The notes beneath the pieces are model-generated. The model did not search any database. It was given only the letters and a program-made list of their open reading frames with translations, and was not told the origin of the DNA. Position numbers and translations under genes: made by a program. This document shows, in pieces, positions 1-6,566 of a stretch of 6,958 nucleotides of DNA. Source of the DNA: Roseibacillus sp. (lineage in GTDB: Bacteria > Verrucomicrobiota > Verrucomicrobiae > Verrucomicrobiales > Akkermansiaceae); NCBI GenBank assembly GCA_002723015.1, contig PBNG01000068.1, positions 15,122-22,079 on the forward strand, read 5' to 3'. Position 1 is the first letter of the stretch, and the number at the start of each line of letters is the position of its first letter.

Positions 1-515
1 GAACGCCCCCGGCGCAGGCTCATGGAGGCCTCAAGAGCTGAATCACCCGCATCATGGCGAAACACCTTCGGGTCTATTGGTTCTCTCGAAAAATCCCGCC
101 CTTCCCATTGCAGCCTCAAGGTCGCATCAGCCCCGGCGGGAGGCGTATACTCAACCACGATATCATGCGCTCCGCTTCTCAAGCGCTCCGACTCACTGGG
201 CATTCCAATTGCCGGCACCATGAGCTCTCCATCGATCAGCAGTCTTGCCTCTCCTGTTCCCTCGAGATGAAACACAAGTCGGCTCCGCTTCTCGAGCAGC
301 ATCTTACCCTCCCACCGCGCTCTGAAGGCCGTATCAGCAAGAAATGGCGAAGGACTTTGCCCCTGAGGAACATGCAATGCGACCGTCCGCGATTTCCTAA
401 TATCGCTTTTTCCTGCCTCATTCGTAAATCGCAGGATAAGGCCTTGTTCATCCTCAGCCTGAGCCTGAATGAGGAAAAGCGCGCAAAGACCCATCACCCA
501 TGCCCTCCTGCTCAC
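1..515 (-). CDS. Secreted PA14-like domain protein, C-terminus cut by window edge
   Basis: The reverse strand has an uninterrupted frame of 171 codons running off the left edge. Residues 2-20 form a Sec-type signal peptide: SRR, then the hydrophobic stretch WVMGLCALFLI, ending AQA before EDEQ. Residues about 58-150 have the look of a PA14-like beta-sandwich: FRARWEG, then RLVFHLEG, ARLLIDGELMV, a loop leading to GAHDIVVEY, and LRLQWEG followed by REPIDPKVF. PA14 domains usually bind carbohydrate, and in PVC bacteria they often precede c-type cytochrome or hydrolase domains. The visible end, SMSLRRGR, resembles the lead-in to a c-type haem motif, but no CxxCH lies inside the window, so that part is inference. 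The start is uncertain. GTG at 515 gives the best signal peptide. ATG at 545 is in frame further upstream, and GTG 497 or ATG 494 follow the good AGGAGG at 509-504 but would lose the charged end of the signal. The gene is divergent from the esterase gene. Confidence 0.78.
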   Translation of the reverse strand, partial: MSRRAWVMGLCALFLIQAQAEDEQGLILRFTNEAGKSDIRKSRTVALHVPQGQSPSPFLADTAFRARWEGKMLLEKRSRLVFHLEGTGEARLLIDGELMVPAIGMPSESERLRSGAHDIVVEYTPPAGADATLRLQWEGRDFSREPIDPKVFRHDAGDSALEASMSLRRGR

Positions 516-526
516 CGCGGAAACAT
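512..526 (-). other. Possible four-codon leader cistron overlapping the GTG start
   Basis: On the reverse strand a strong Shine-Dalgarno-like GGGAGGTGA (540-532) sits five bases before ATG 526. This ATG opens a frame of only four codons (M-F-P-R) ending in TGA at 514-512. That TGA overlaps the GTG at 515 of the PA14-like gene in a GTGA junction, the arrangement used for termination-reinitiation. It could be a translational leader. It could also mark a one-base error or indel that separates the true ATG start from the gene. Both readings are inference from position alone. Confidence 0.3.
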
Positions 527-614
527 GAAATTCACCTCCCGGCATATGGGCTTCTGCACTGGGTTTTCGCACCACATGCTCTTAATCTCCCGAGCGGTTC
601 ATTCCAAGCGCGAC

Positions 615-631
615 CTTCCCGTTGTGGGAAG
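615..631. promoter_or_regulatory. Inverted repeat in the divergent intergenic region
   Basis: CTTCCC and GGGAAG form a perfect six-base inverted repeat around a five-base spacer (GTTGT), about midway between the two divergent starts at 515 and 711. The position suits an operator or leader hairpin serving either gene. No convincing -35/-10 pair was found in this gap, and there is no T-run that would make it a terminator. A repeat this short can occur by chance. Confidence 0.25.
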
Positions 632-710
632 CATGTGGAGAAATAGCAATCAGGGACAGCGCAAGCCAGAGACCATTGCGCTTTCTTCCCGGAAATGAGA
701 TACCCGGCGT

Positions 711-2519
711 ATGAGACCTCTGACTCCCTGCCTGCTATCCCTCATTTCCCTGACGCTGCCTTGCTTGGCGTCGGACAAACTCACGGTGGCCCACTTCTTC
801 GGTGACCACATGGTGATTCAAAGGGATAAACCCATCCGTATCTGGGGCAAATCTCATCCGGGAGAAAATGTCAGAGTAAGGCTTTCCATCCGCGATCTGA
901 CCGTCAAGGCGGACGCTCAGGGCAACTGGCTGATGGAACTCGAAGCGCTGCCTGCAAGTAGCCAGGGAAAAGCCATGACCGTCCAGAGTGGCGATACCAC
1001 GATTACCTACGACAACATCGTTGTCGGCGATGTCTGGATCTGCGGAGGACAGAGTAACATGGAGGATGATATCAGTTACGTCTATCACGGAGATATGGAG
1101 GTGTCTTCAGCGAACCATCCCATGATCCGCCTCATGACCATCCCCCAGCAGGCCAGCCCCACTGCTTTCACGGATATGGAACGTCTCAACGAGTTTAACT
1201 CGTGGACCCGGCGCCATGAGAAGAAGGGAAGCTGGTCCCAGTGCACGCCCAAGTCTGTCGAACGCTTCAGTGCCATCGGTTACATCTTCGGGAAACGACT
1301 CCACCTGGTATCAGGTGTTCCAATCGGGCTGATCGACAATTCATGGGGAGGAACCACCATCGAAGCCTGGACCTCTCGAGAAACATTAAAGGAAATCCCG
1401 GAGGCGAGGGGACTTCTTCAGGACTGGGACCGGAAGATCGCATCCTATGATGCCGCCGCCAGCCTGAAGGACCGCATCCAGAGGTGGGAAAAGGATAGTG
1501 AGCGAAGAAAAGAGAGGGGGGAAACCCCGAACCCAAAGCCTACCGAGCCAGACCAGGATCCAGCCTCCGACCGCAACAACCCCGGAGCATCCTTCAACGG
1601 CATGCTGGCATCATTCAGCAGCGCCAACATCAAGGGCGCGATCTTCAACCAGGGATACAATAATGCTCTCGGAAATGCTCGTCCGCGCCTCTACGCCTCC
1701 GTCATACAGGCCATGATCCGGAACTGGAGGGAGGCATTCCGGGATAATGAGATGCCGTTTGGAATCATTGGCCTGACCCCGGGGGGGCAACCACAGACCA
1801 GGGACAACTATGAGATACGGATGGTGGATGCGGCACCCTTCATCCGGGAGGGCCAGTCCAAGGCCGCTCGGGATCTGGATGGCGTTTGTTTCATGCCTGC
1901 CTATGATCAGCAGGTTCCCTTTTATCACCCCCACAAGAAAGTCCTGCATGGTGAGAGGCTGGCTCGCTGGGCCCTCGCAACGCAATACGGGCAAACTCAG
2001 CTCAGGTGGAATCCCACAGTTCTCGAGCACACCGAGGTCCGCAACGACCATGTCATCCTCACCTTTAATGGCATGGTCCGGGTTCACGATGGACGCCCCT
2101 TTGATGGATTCGCCGTCGCAGGAAAGGATCGCCACTTCGTTCCTGCCCGAGCCGAATTCGTCATCAAGGGAAAGGACGATCGCGGCCGTGAGCAGAAAGA
2201 TGAACGTAAACTCAAGGTCTGGAGCCCACTCGTTCCTGAACCCGTGGCAGTTCGCTACGCCTGGGCTAGAAACCCCCTCGGAAACGCTGTTAACAGCGGG
2301 CACCATGAACGCATTATTCCCATCCCCTCATTCCGAACCGACGAGTGGGACTGGCCGGAGGCCCCCTTCGACGGTGACAGCGACGAGAAAAGGAATGCCC
2401 ACCGGGAAGCAATAAATATAATGCGTCAACAGGCTCGAAAATGGTCAGAGTCCCGCCCCTTGGACGAGGCGAGAATCCTGTTGGGACTTGAGAAAGCAAA
2501 TCCCTCGAAAGAGGACTGA
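711..2519 (+). CDS. Secreted sialate O-acetylesterase-like SGNH hydrolase (SASA family)
   Basis: This 602-residue protein probably removes acetyl esters from sugars in the periplasm or outside the cell. Residues 1-20 are a signal peptide ending CLA before SDKL. Then comes the family's N-terminal beta domain (GDHMVIQRDKPIRIWG, 31-46). The nucleophile block is ICGGQSNM (110-117), with catalytic serine 115. LIDNSWGGTTIEAWTS (207-222) is a family hallmark. Residues 239-290 are a charged, proline-containing insert. FNGMLA (295-300) leads to IFNQGYNN (311-318), where the more usual sequence is YQGESN. The histidine block reads FYHPHKK (404-410), not the usual DIHPxNK, so the aspartate next to His406 is absent. 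GERLARWALATQYG (414-427) is again typical. The start is secure: an in-frame stop ends at 698 and no other ATG lies between, although the ribosome binding site is weak. The name reflects the family. No sialic acid genes are nearby, so the true substrate may be another acetylated glycan. The gene leads a run of four plus-strand genes. Confidence 0.9.
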   Translation: MRPLTPCLLSLISLTLPCLASDKLTVAHFFGDHMVIQRDKPIRIWGKSHPGENVRVRLSIRDLTVKADAQGNWLMELEALPASSQGKAMTVQSGDTTITYDNIVVGDVWICGGQSNMEDDISYVYHGDMEVSSANHPMIRLMTIPQQASPTAFTDMERLNEFNSWTRRHEKKGSWSQCTPKSVERFSAIGYIFGKRLHLVSGVPIGLIDNSWGGTTIEAWTSRETLKEIPEARGLLQDWDRKIASYDAAASLKDRIQRWEKDSERRKERGETPNPKPTEPDQDPASDRNNPGASFNGMLASFSSANIKGAIFNQGYNNALGNARPRLYASVIQAMIRNWREAFRDNEMPFGIIGLTPGGQPQTRDNYEIRMVDAAPFIREGQSKAARDLDGVCFMPAYDQQVPFYHPHKKVLHGERLARWALATQYGQTQLRWNPTVLEHTEVRNDHVILTFNGMVRVHDGRPFDGFAVAGKDRHFVPARAEFVIKGKDDRGREQKDERKLKVWSPLVPEPVAVRYAWARNPLGNAVNSGHHERIIPIPSFRTDEWDWPEAPFDGDSDEKRNAHREAINIMRQQARKWSESRPLDEARILLGLEKANPSKED

Positions 2520-2597
2520 AAGGAGCCCTCCTGCAAGATCCACGAGGACCTGCCGGATTGCGTTGACGGGGCAGGCAGAGGCACGGTTCACTGCAGC

Positions 2598-3047
2598 GTG
2601 CCAGCACGACCCCCTACCCGCAGGAGCCTTATCGTGCTGGCGTCCTACGCGCTCGCTGCTGCTCACTGCATCCTCACCTTCGGCATCGGCGAACCTTATC
2701 CTTCCCTCCAGGGTCCGATGTTTGCAGGGCACCTGCAACGAGGGAGAATCATTCATGTTCCCTTTTACCGGGAAACAGAAGACAGGCCCCGCCTCCCGGC
2801 CCATGACCGACTGCTCCGCCATGAGACCCTCGCAGCTCCCGTCCAGCGGGATAGTTCCCTGCTTGCCCCGGCGCTTCAGGAATCAGCCTTCCTTCAGTTC
2901 CTGATCGGACACTCCGTCCGGACCCGCAATCCGAGACCCGGGAATCCCCGGGATTTTTCCGGTGTTGAGTGGTCCACCTACAAGGTTAACGCGCCACTCG
3001 ACTCCCCTCCCGAACTGATAGGAGAGGAAGATATTATCGATGATTAA
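2598..3047 (+). CDS. Small membrane-anchored protein of unknown function, paired with HTTM-like gene
   Basis: This 149-residue product is not a family I recognise. After a basic N-terminus (RPPTRR) there is one predicted membrane segment or uncleaved signal at about 10-30 (SLIVLASYALAAAHCILTF), followed by GIGEPYPSLQGPMFAG (29-44) and a soluble, arginine-rich remainder of about 100 residues ending in an acidic tail (GEEDIIDD). The start is GTG at 2598. The frame has no ATG upstream of it, and the esterase stop at 2517-2519 is in the same frame. The Shine-Dalgarno signal is poor. Support for a real gene comes from the frame's length, the membrane segment, and its end, which overlaps the next start by eight bases (ATGATTAA), a sign of translational coupling. 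It probably sits in the inner membrane with its tail outside the cytoplasm, and the downstream membrane protein is its likely partner (inference). The overlapping frame at 2488-2904 is less protein-like. Confidence 0.65.
   Translation: MPARPPTRRSLIVLASYALAAAHCILTFGIGEPYPSLQGPMFAGHLQRGRIIHVPFYRETEDRPRLPAHDRLLRHETLAAPVQRDSSLLAPALQESAFLQFLIGHSVRTRNPRPGNPRDFSGVEWSTYKVNAPLDSPPELIGEEDIIDD
3021..3030 (+). promoter_or_regulatory. Ribosome binding site for HTTM-like gene, inside the upstream gene
   Basis: The purine run GGAGAGGAAG lies about 9-15 bases ahead of ATG 3040, within the last codons of the upstream small gene. It is the clearest Shine-Dalgarno in the plus-strand run. It supports ATG 3040 over the in-frame ATG at 3049, and fits coupled translation of the two genes. 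Confidence 0.55.
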
Positions 3048-4023
3048 TATGCCTTCGCTGCATCGTAATGACGCGCTTCTCCTGAGTCGTTGCACTTACC
3101 TCGGACTGATCGTTCTTCTTTTCCCTCTTACGTCAGCGCGCTCGATCACAAGCCTGGACGCATCTCACTTCCATCCCCCACTCGGGCCAGTGGCCCTCCT
3201 CGAAAGCTTTCCCTCTCCATGGGTCATCGTGGTCATTGAATGTACGACCTTTGCCCTGCTCGCCCTCTGGGCCGCAGGGTTTGGCAAATGGCTGGTGGGG
3301 GGCCTGCTGTCTCTCTCCCTCATGATGACGAGCGGCCTCGTCTACTCGACCGGAAAAATCGACCACGACCTCGTCATCCTTCTTTGTCCTTTCCTCATGA
3401 CCCTTCGCGGTTCCTGGCCCGAAAGGAGCCTGCTCTTCTGCCTCACCGTCTACTTCGCTTCTTCAGGAATAGCAAAGATCACGTGGCTCAGCCTGGATAC
3501 CCAGGCCTCTCTCTCGTGGGCTCTCACCTACTTCCATGGATATGGAAAAACCGCTCCGCTTCTGGCATGGTCTCTGCAGGAGCTTCCCGGATGGTCATGG
3601 GAGGTGTTTGACCAGCTTACCGTGTGGTTTGAACTCTGCGTCCCACTTGCCCTTCTTCGGTCCTTCCGAATCTGGATTTTTCTCCTGATTCCCCTCTTTC
3701 ACCTCGCAACGGTTCTTCTCCTTGGAATCGATTTTAGCCGCCTGCTGCTCGTGTATCTGCCCCTCGGGTTCCTGCTTTGTGCGCATCCCCGGAAAGTCCG
3801 GTCCTCCATCCCACCGAGAGTTCACATCGCGCTCATCACCCTCTGCCTCCTCGGACTGGCATTCACCTTCATGCAGTCGTGGCCGTTTGAGAGAACGCCG
3901 CATTCACTCCTGGCGCCGGACATGCCCGGCCTTTTTCTTTTTCCTCTTCTCCAAGCCCTTACCGTCCTCGCATTGCTGATTTGTCGTCGGAATAGGCTCC
4001 CGGAAAGCGCCGTCAATGGCTGA
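3040..4023 (+). CDS. HTTM-like polytopic inner-membrane protein
   Basis: This 327-residue protein is mostly hydrophobic, with about 8-10 likely membrane segments at roughly 12-30, 61-80, 84-102, 107-122, 129-147, 189-206, 210-227, 232-249, 261-279 and 297-315. Several spots match the HTTM group, membrane proteins related to the vitamin K-dependent gamma-carboxylase membrane region: STGKIDHDLVILL (103-115), YFASSGIAKI (138-147) with a central lysine, FELCVPLALL (197-206), and FHLATVLLLGIDFSRLLLVYLPLG (220-243). Bacterial members rarely have a known reaction, and carboxylase activity should not be assumed. A DoxX-like protein is the main alternative. The start at ATG 3040 follows GGAGAGG and overlaps the end of the small upstream gene by eight bases, so the two are probably translated together. 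The C-terminus after residue 316 is a short polar tail. Confidence 0.75.
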   Translation: MINMPSLHRNDALLLSRCTYLGLIVLLFPLTSARSITSLDASHFHPPLGPVALLESFPSPWVIVVIECTTFALLALWAAGFGKWLVGGLLSLSLMMTSGLVYSTGKIDHDLVILLCPFLMTLRGSWPERSLLFCLTVYFASSGIAKITWLSLDTQASLSWALTYFHGYGKTAPLLAWSLQELPGWSWEVFDQLTVWFELCVPLALLRSFRIWIFLLIPLFHLATVLLLGIDFSRLLLVYLPLGFLLCAHPRKVRSSIPPRVHIALITLCLLGLAFTFMQSWPFERTPHSLLAPDMPGLFLFPLLQALTVLALLICRRNRLPESAVNG

Positions 4024-4038
4024 GAGAACGCACGTGCA

Positions 4039-4054
4039 GCCCTCTGCGGAGGGC
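4039..4054 (+). other. GC-rich hairpin after the HTTM-like gene
   Basis: GCCCTC and GAGGGC form a perfect six-base stem around the loop TGCG, 16 bases after the HTTM-like stop codon. No T-run follows, so intrinsic termination is doubtful. It could protect the 3' end of the upstream message or only reduce read-through into the phospholipase-D-like gene. Confidence 0.3.
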
Positions 4055-4154
4055 CTCCTGTTCTGACTGGACAGTAAACTCTTCCTCCTGTTTGGATCTC
4101 GTGGATCTCCCACCGTCCCAGGCGCCCCGTATGCGACGCAGTGCAATTGAAGTA

Positions 4155-5585
4155 ATGAAGGCCCCGTTTCCAACCCCGCGTCTGGTGCTGCTTGCGTTCA
4201 TCGCCATCCTCTCCCTCTCCTCGTGCACGAACAGGATCAACACTCAGGTGAACGGGCCACTGGTCAGCACCGTCCAGATCGGCGCCATGGCAAGCCGGGG
4301 AGCGATCCTGGCGAAGGTTCGCAGTCCAATCACCTCCACGAAGATGGGGCTCGCCATGCTGGTAGAGCGGACCGGAGAGCTGATCCGGGGGAACATCCCA
4401 TTCCCGCTGGAGACCGGCCCCCGGGTGGAGGGCCTTCCGGGGAGCAAGGAATTCTCAGCCGGGCTGACCCGGATCGGGCTTCCTGCTCCCGAGCTCGGCA
4501 CCATCGAACTTCTTGTCGGTGGCAAAGAATTTTTTTCCGCGCTGGAGCAAGAGCTTTTTCTTGCCCGAGAGTCTGTCGATCTTCAGCTCTACATCTGGGA
4601 CAACGACGATGTCAGTGTCGCTTATGCTGACATGGTGAGAAAACGAGCCAAGGCTGTTCCTACTCGAATCCTCCTTGATGACATTGGATCGACAATTTCA
4701 GCCAGCCTGAAACCAATCACCCCTGCTCCACCGGGCTTCCGGGCCCCACCCGACATTGCTGCCTATCTTCGACATGAATCGGAGCTGCAACTCCGCCGGA
4801 TCCTTGATCCCTGGGCCGTGATAGACCATTGCAAGTTGCTCGTTTTTGATGGCAAAACCGCCATGCTGGGAGGAATCAACATCGGGCGGGAATACTACTC
4901 GGAATGGCATGACTTGATGGTCCGCCTGAAGGGGCCGATCGTTGATACCCTTCAGGTCGAATTCTCCAAGAAGTGGCATGGCGCCCACCCCCTCGGAGAC
5001 CTCTCTCTTTTTTTCCGACCGCCTCCCCCGGCTGCAAGAGCAGGATCACCACCTCCCGGCTCGTTTCCAATCCGGATCCTGAGAACCAACCTCCTTGAAG
5101 GCCGACGGGAACCCCTCAAGGCCATCCTGGAAGCGATCAGGGCAAGCGAAAGCCGGGTCTGGATCGAGAACGAGTATATTACCAGCGACCGTATCCTTGA
5201 CGCCCTTCTGGCCGCCTGTCGACGCGGAGTTGATGTCAGAGTCATCATCCCGAAACTCCCCTTTGAGGAAATCATGGAAATCGCAAACCATCAGGCTGCG
5301 GGTGACCTGTTGCGGGCTGGAGCAAAAGTGTATCGCTACCCGGGAATGACCCATATGAAGGCCATCATCTGCGACGGTTGGGCTACCGTTGGAGCGACAA
5401 ATTTAGACACTCATAGCCTGCAGATCAGTCATGAACTCAACATTTCCTTCGCCGACCCCGGAGCCGTCAAGACCCTCGCGACACGTGTCTTCAAGGCAGA
5501 CTTTGCGGTCTCGAAGCCTCTTACAATCGAGGAGACCAGGCACTGGCTGAACCCTCTTGCAGAGACCATTGCTGACCAACTTTGA
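4155..5585 (+). CDS. Phospholipase D / cardiolipin synthase-like lipoprotein with two HKD motifs
   Basis: Counting from ATG 4155, the protein has 476 residues. Residues 1-24 look like a lipoprotein signal: K2 and R9, the hydrophobic LVLLAFIAILSL, and the lipobox LSSC with Cys24 as the lipidated residue. Residues 25-115 match nothing I know. The first PLD domain (about 116-285) holds ELLVGGKEFFSALEQEL, then the HKD motif HCKLLVFD (225-232) followed by GGINIG. A proline-rich linker (288-304) joins it to the second domain (about 305-450), with HKD motif HMKAIICD (400-407) followed by GATNLD. Both H, K and D sets are intact, so an active phosphatidyltransferase or phosphodiesterase is expected. 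Cardiolipin synthase is the closest guess, and a phospholipase or nuclease is possible. Start choice is uncertain: in-frame alternatives are ATG 4131 and TTG 4092, and none has a strong ribosome binding site. Lipidation would place it in the envelope, unlike ClsA, which is held by N-terminal membrane spans. Confidence 0.85.
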   Translation: MKAPFPTPRLVLLAFIAILSLSSCTNRINTQVNGPLVSTVQIGAMASRGAILAKVRSPITSTKMGLAMLVERTGELIRGNIPFPLETGPRVEGLPGSKEFSAGLTRIGLPAPELGTIELLVGGKEFFSALEQELFLARESVDLQLYIWDNDDVSVAYADMVRKRAKAVPTRILLDDIGSTISASLKPITPAPPGFRAPPDIAAYLRHESELQLRRILDPWAVIDHCKLLVFDGKTAMLGGINIGREYYSEWHDLMVRLKGPIVDTLQVEFSKKWHGAHPLGDLSLFFRPPPPAARAGSPPPGSFPIRILRTNLLEGRREPLKAILEAIRASESRVWIENEYITSDRILDALLAACRRGVDVRVIIPKLPFEEIMEIANHQAAGDLLRAGAKVYRYPGMTHMKAIICDGWATVGATNLDTHSLQISHELNISFADPGAVKTLATRVFKADFAVSKPLTIEETRHWLNPLAETIADQL

Positions 5586-5606
5586 CCAGCGGGTGACCAA
5601 GGCCTG

Positions 5607-6500
5607 TCACTGGACGATGCAGGTCTCCACCCCGTGCTTGAGAGACTTGAAGGGGTCTTCCCATGTCGGAATAAACTCCTGCGCGACGTAGTCCGTGAAA
5701 CCGGTCTTGATAATCTCCCTGATGATCGGCGGATAATTGATCTCCTGACTGGCGTCTATCTCTCCCCTCCCCGGGTTCCCCGCGGTGTGGTAGTGCCCGA
5801 TGTAATCCTTGTATTCCCGAATGCGCCTGATCACGTCCCCATTCATGATTTCCACATGGTAAATGTCGAAGAGCAGCTTGAAGTTCTCAGAGCCCACCTC
5901 CTTGACAAGATCCACACAGAAATCAACGTCATCCCCGAAGTAGCCTGCATGACCAGTCATCTTTCCCTCGGTCGCTCTCGAGTTAAGGTGCTCAAAACAG
6001 ATGGTGATCCCTTTTTTTTCGGCGAGAGGAACAACCTTTTTCCATGTCTCCACGCAGAGCCGGGCAGCCTTTTCATCGTCCATACCTTCGTAGCGCATTC
6101 CCGTAAAGGTGATGACCCGCTTGGCCTTGACTTGGCTTGCGACCTCAATGCCGTCCTTCAGCTTTTCGATCACCATGTCCGTGTAGCGGGGATCGCAGGG
6201 CCCCTCTGCAAACCCATGGCTTCCCACAAGAGAGATCTCCAGACCCAGTTCCATCACATCCTTATAGGCTGTCCGCGGAATTCCTTCCATCCCGTGCATG
6301 CCAAGTTTGACGCACCACTCACCCAGCTCCTTCGGCTTGACACCCCGCCCCCCGAAGCACCAGCCCATCACCGAATGCTTGAAGGGCGTATCAATCTTGG
6401 AAGGGGCAGCGAGGCAACGGCCGGCACCGAGACTGACACCACCAACTGTCAGGGCTGCCCTGCTTAGGAAGTTTCTTCTGGAAGAGCTCATGCATCCCAT
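5607..6500 (-). CDS. Tat-exported hydroxypyruvate isomerase-like TIM-barrel protein
   Basis: This 297-residue protein belongs to the xylose isomerase-like / AP endonuclease 2 TIM-barrel fold, closest by eye to hydroxypyruvate isomerase. The N-terminus carries a twin-arginine signal: SSRRNFLSRAAL (5-16), then TVGGVSLGAG and a likely cut after CLAA (29-32). A folded, metal-loaded enzyme outside the cytoplasm is implied. Expected metal or catalytic residues are present: Glu170 in CFEHLNSR, Asp212 and His215 in FDIYHVE, His238 in GHYHTAGNPGRGE, and Glu275 in AQEF. His238 appears to replace the glutamine seen in classical hydroxypyruvate isomerase, a variation I associate with exported PVC members. 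The true substrate is unknown and may be another keto-sugar. ATG 6500 or ATG 6491 could start it. The second gives MSSSRRNFL, a tidier Tat signal, and neither has a strong ribosome binding site. It converges with the phospholipase-D-like gene and is divergent from the sulfatase gene. Confidence 0.88.
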   Translation of the reverse strand: MGCMSSSRRNFLSRAALTVGGVSLGAGRCLAAPSKIDTPFKHSVMGWCFGGRGVKPKELGEWCVKLGMHGMEGIPRTAYKDVMELGLEISLVGSHGFAEGPCDPRYTDMVIEKLKDGIEVASQVKAKRVITFTGMRYEGMDDEKAARLCVETWKKVVPLAEKKGITICFEHLNSRATEGKMTGHAGYFGDDVDFCVDLVKEVGSENFKLLFDIYHVEIMNGDVIRRIREYKDYIGHYHTAGNPGRGEIDASQEINYPPIIREIIKTGFTDYVAQEFIPTWEDPFKSLKHGVETCIVQ

Positions 6501-6534
6501 CGTAGGTCAGGGAATAGCCAGTTTCCAATCCACA

Positions 6535-6566
6535 AAAGCCCTCAGGGTTTTTCTGCCCCCGGCAGA
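6535..6566 (+). promoter_or_regulatory. Two adjacent hairpins in the sulfatase leader
   Basis: Within the 79-base divergent gap, AAAgCCC and GGGTTT (6535-6550) pair around TCA with one bulged G, and further T residues follow to 6552. Directly after it, TCTGCC and GGCAGA (6552-6566) form a perfect six-base stem with the loop CCC. The second ends seven bases before the sulfatase Shine-Dalgarno (GGAG, 6573-6576). They could influence translation or cause attenuation if the transcript begins upstream. No promoter boxes could be assigned. Confidence 0.35.

Noticed and set aside
54..698. Plus-strand open frame of 214 codons at the left edge
   Set aside because: It lies antisense to the PA14-like gene, is rich in Arg, His, Ser and Pro, and has no recognisable domain or signal. 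The reverse-strand frame has a signal peptide and a clear domain pattern.
676..704. TTGCGC and GATACC as promoter boxes for the esterase
   Set aside because: The -10 match is poor and lies too close to the start codon to leave a leader.
1777..1787. CCCC followed by seven G in the esterase as a frameshift site
   Set aside because: The frame is continuous and family motifs match on both sides, so there is no sign of a frameshift or programmed slippage.
1611..2306. Minus-strand open frame of 231 codons inside the esterase gene
   Set aside because: It is antisense to conserved esterase blocks and has no membrane segment, motif or ribosome binding site of its own. Long antisense frames are common in GC-rich genes.
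2488..2904. Plus-strand open frame of 138 codons overlapping the esterase end
   Set aside because: It overlaps both the esterase end and the small membrane-protein gene in another frame, and its composition (Arg, Ser, Pro, Thr) looks like a frame-shifted shadow.
5593..5610. Possible shared terminator between the converging genes
   Set aside because: The only pairing found is GTGAC with GTCAC around an eight-base loop, without a T-run on either strand, so it is too weak to call.
5634..6467. Plus-strand open frame of 277 codons
   Set aside because: It is the antisense shadow of the hydroxypyruvate isomerase-like gene, whose motifs and Tat signal are unmistakable. The antisense product resembles no family.
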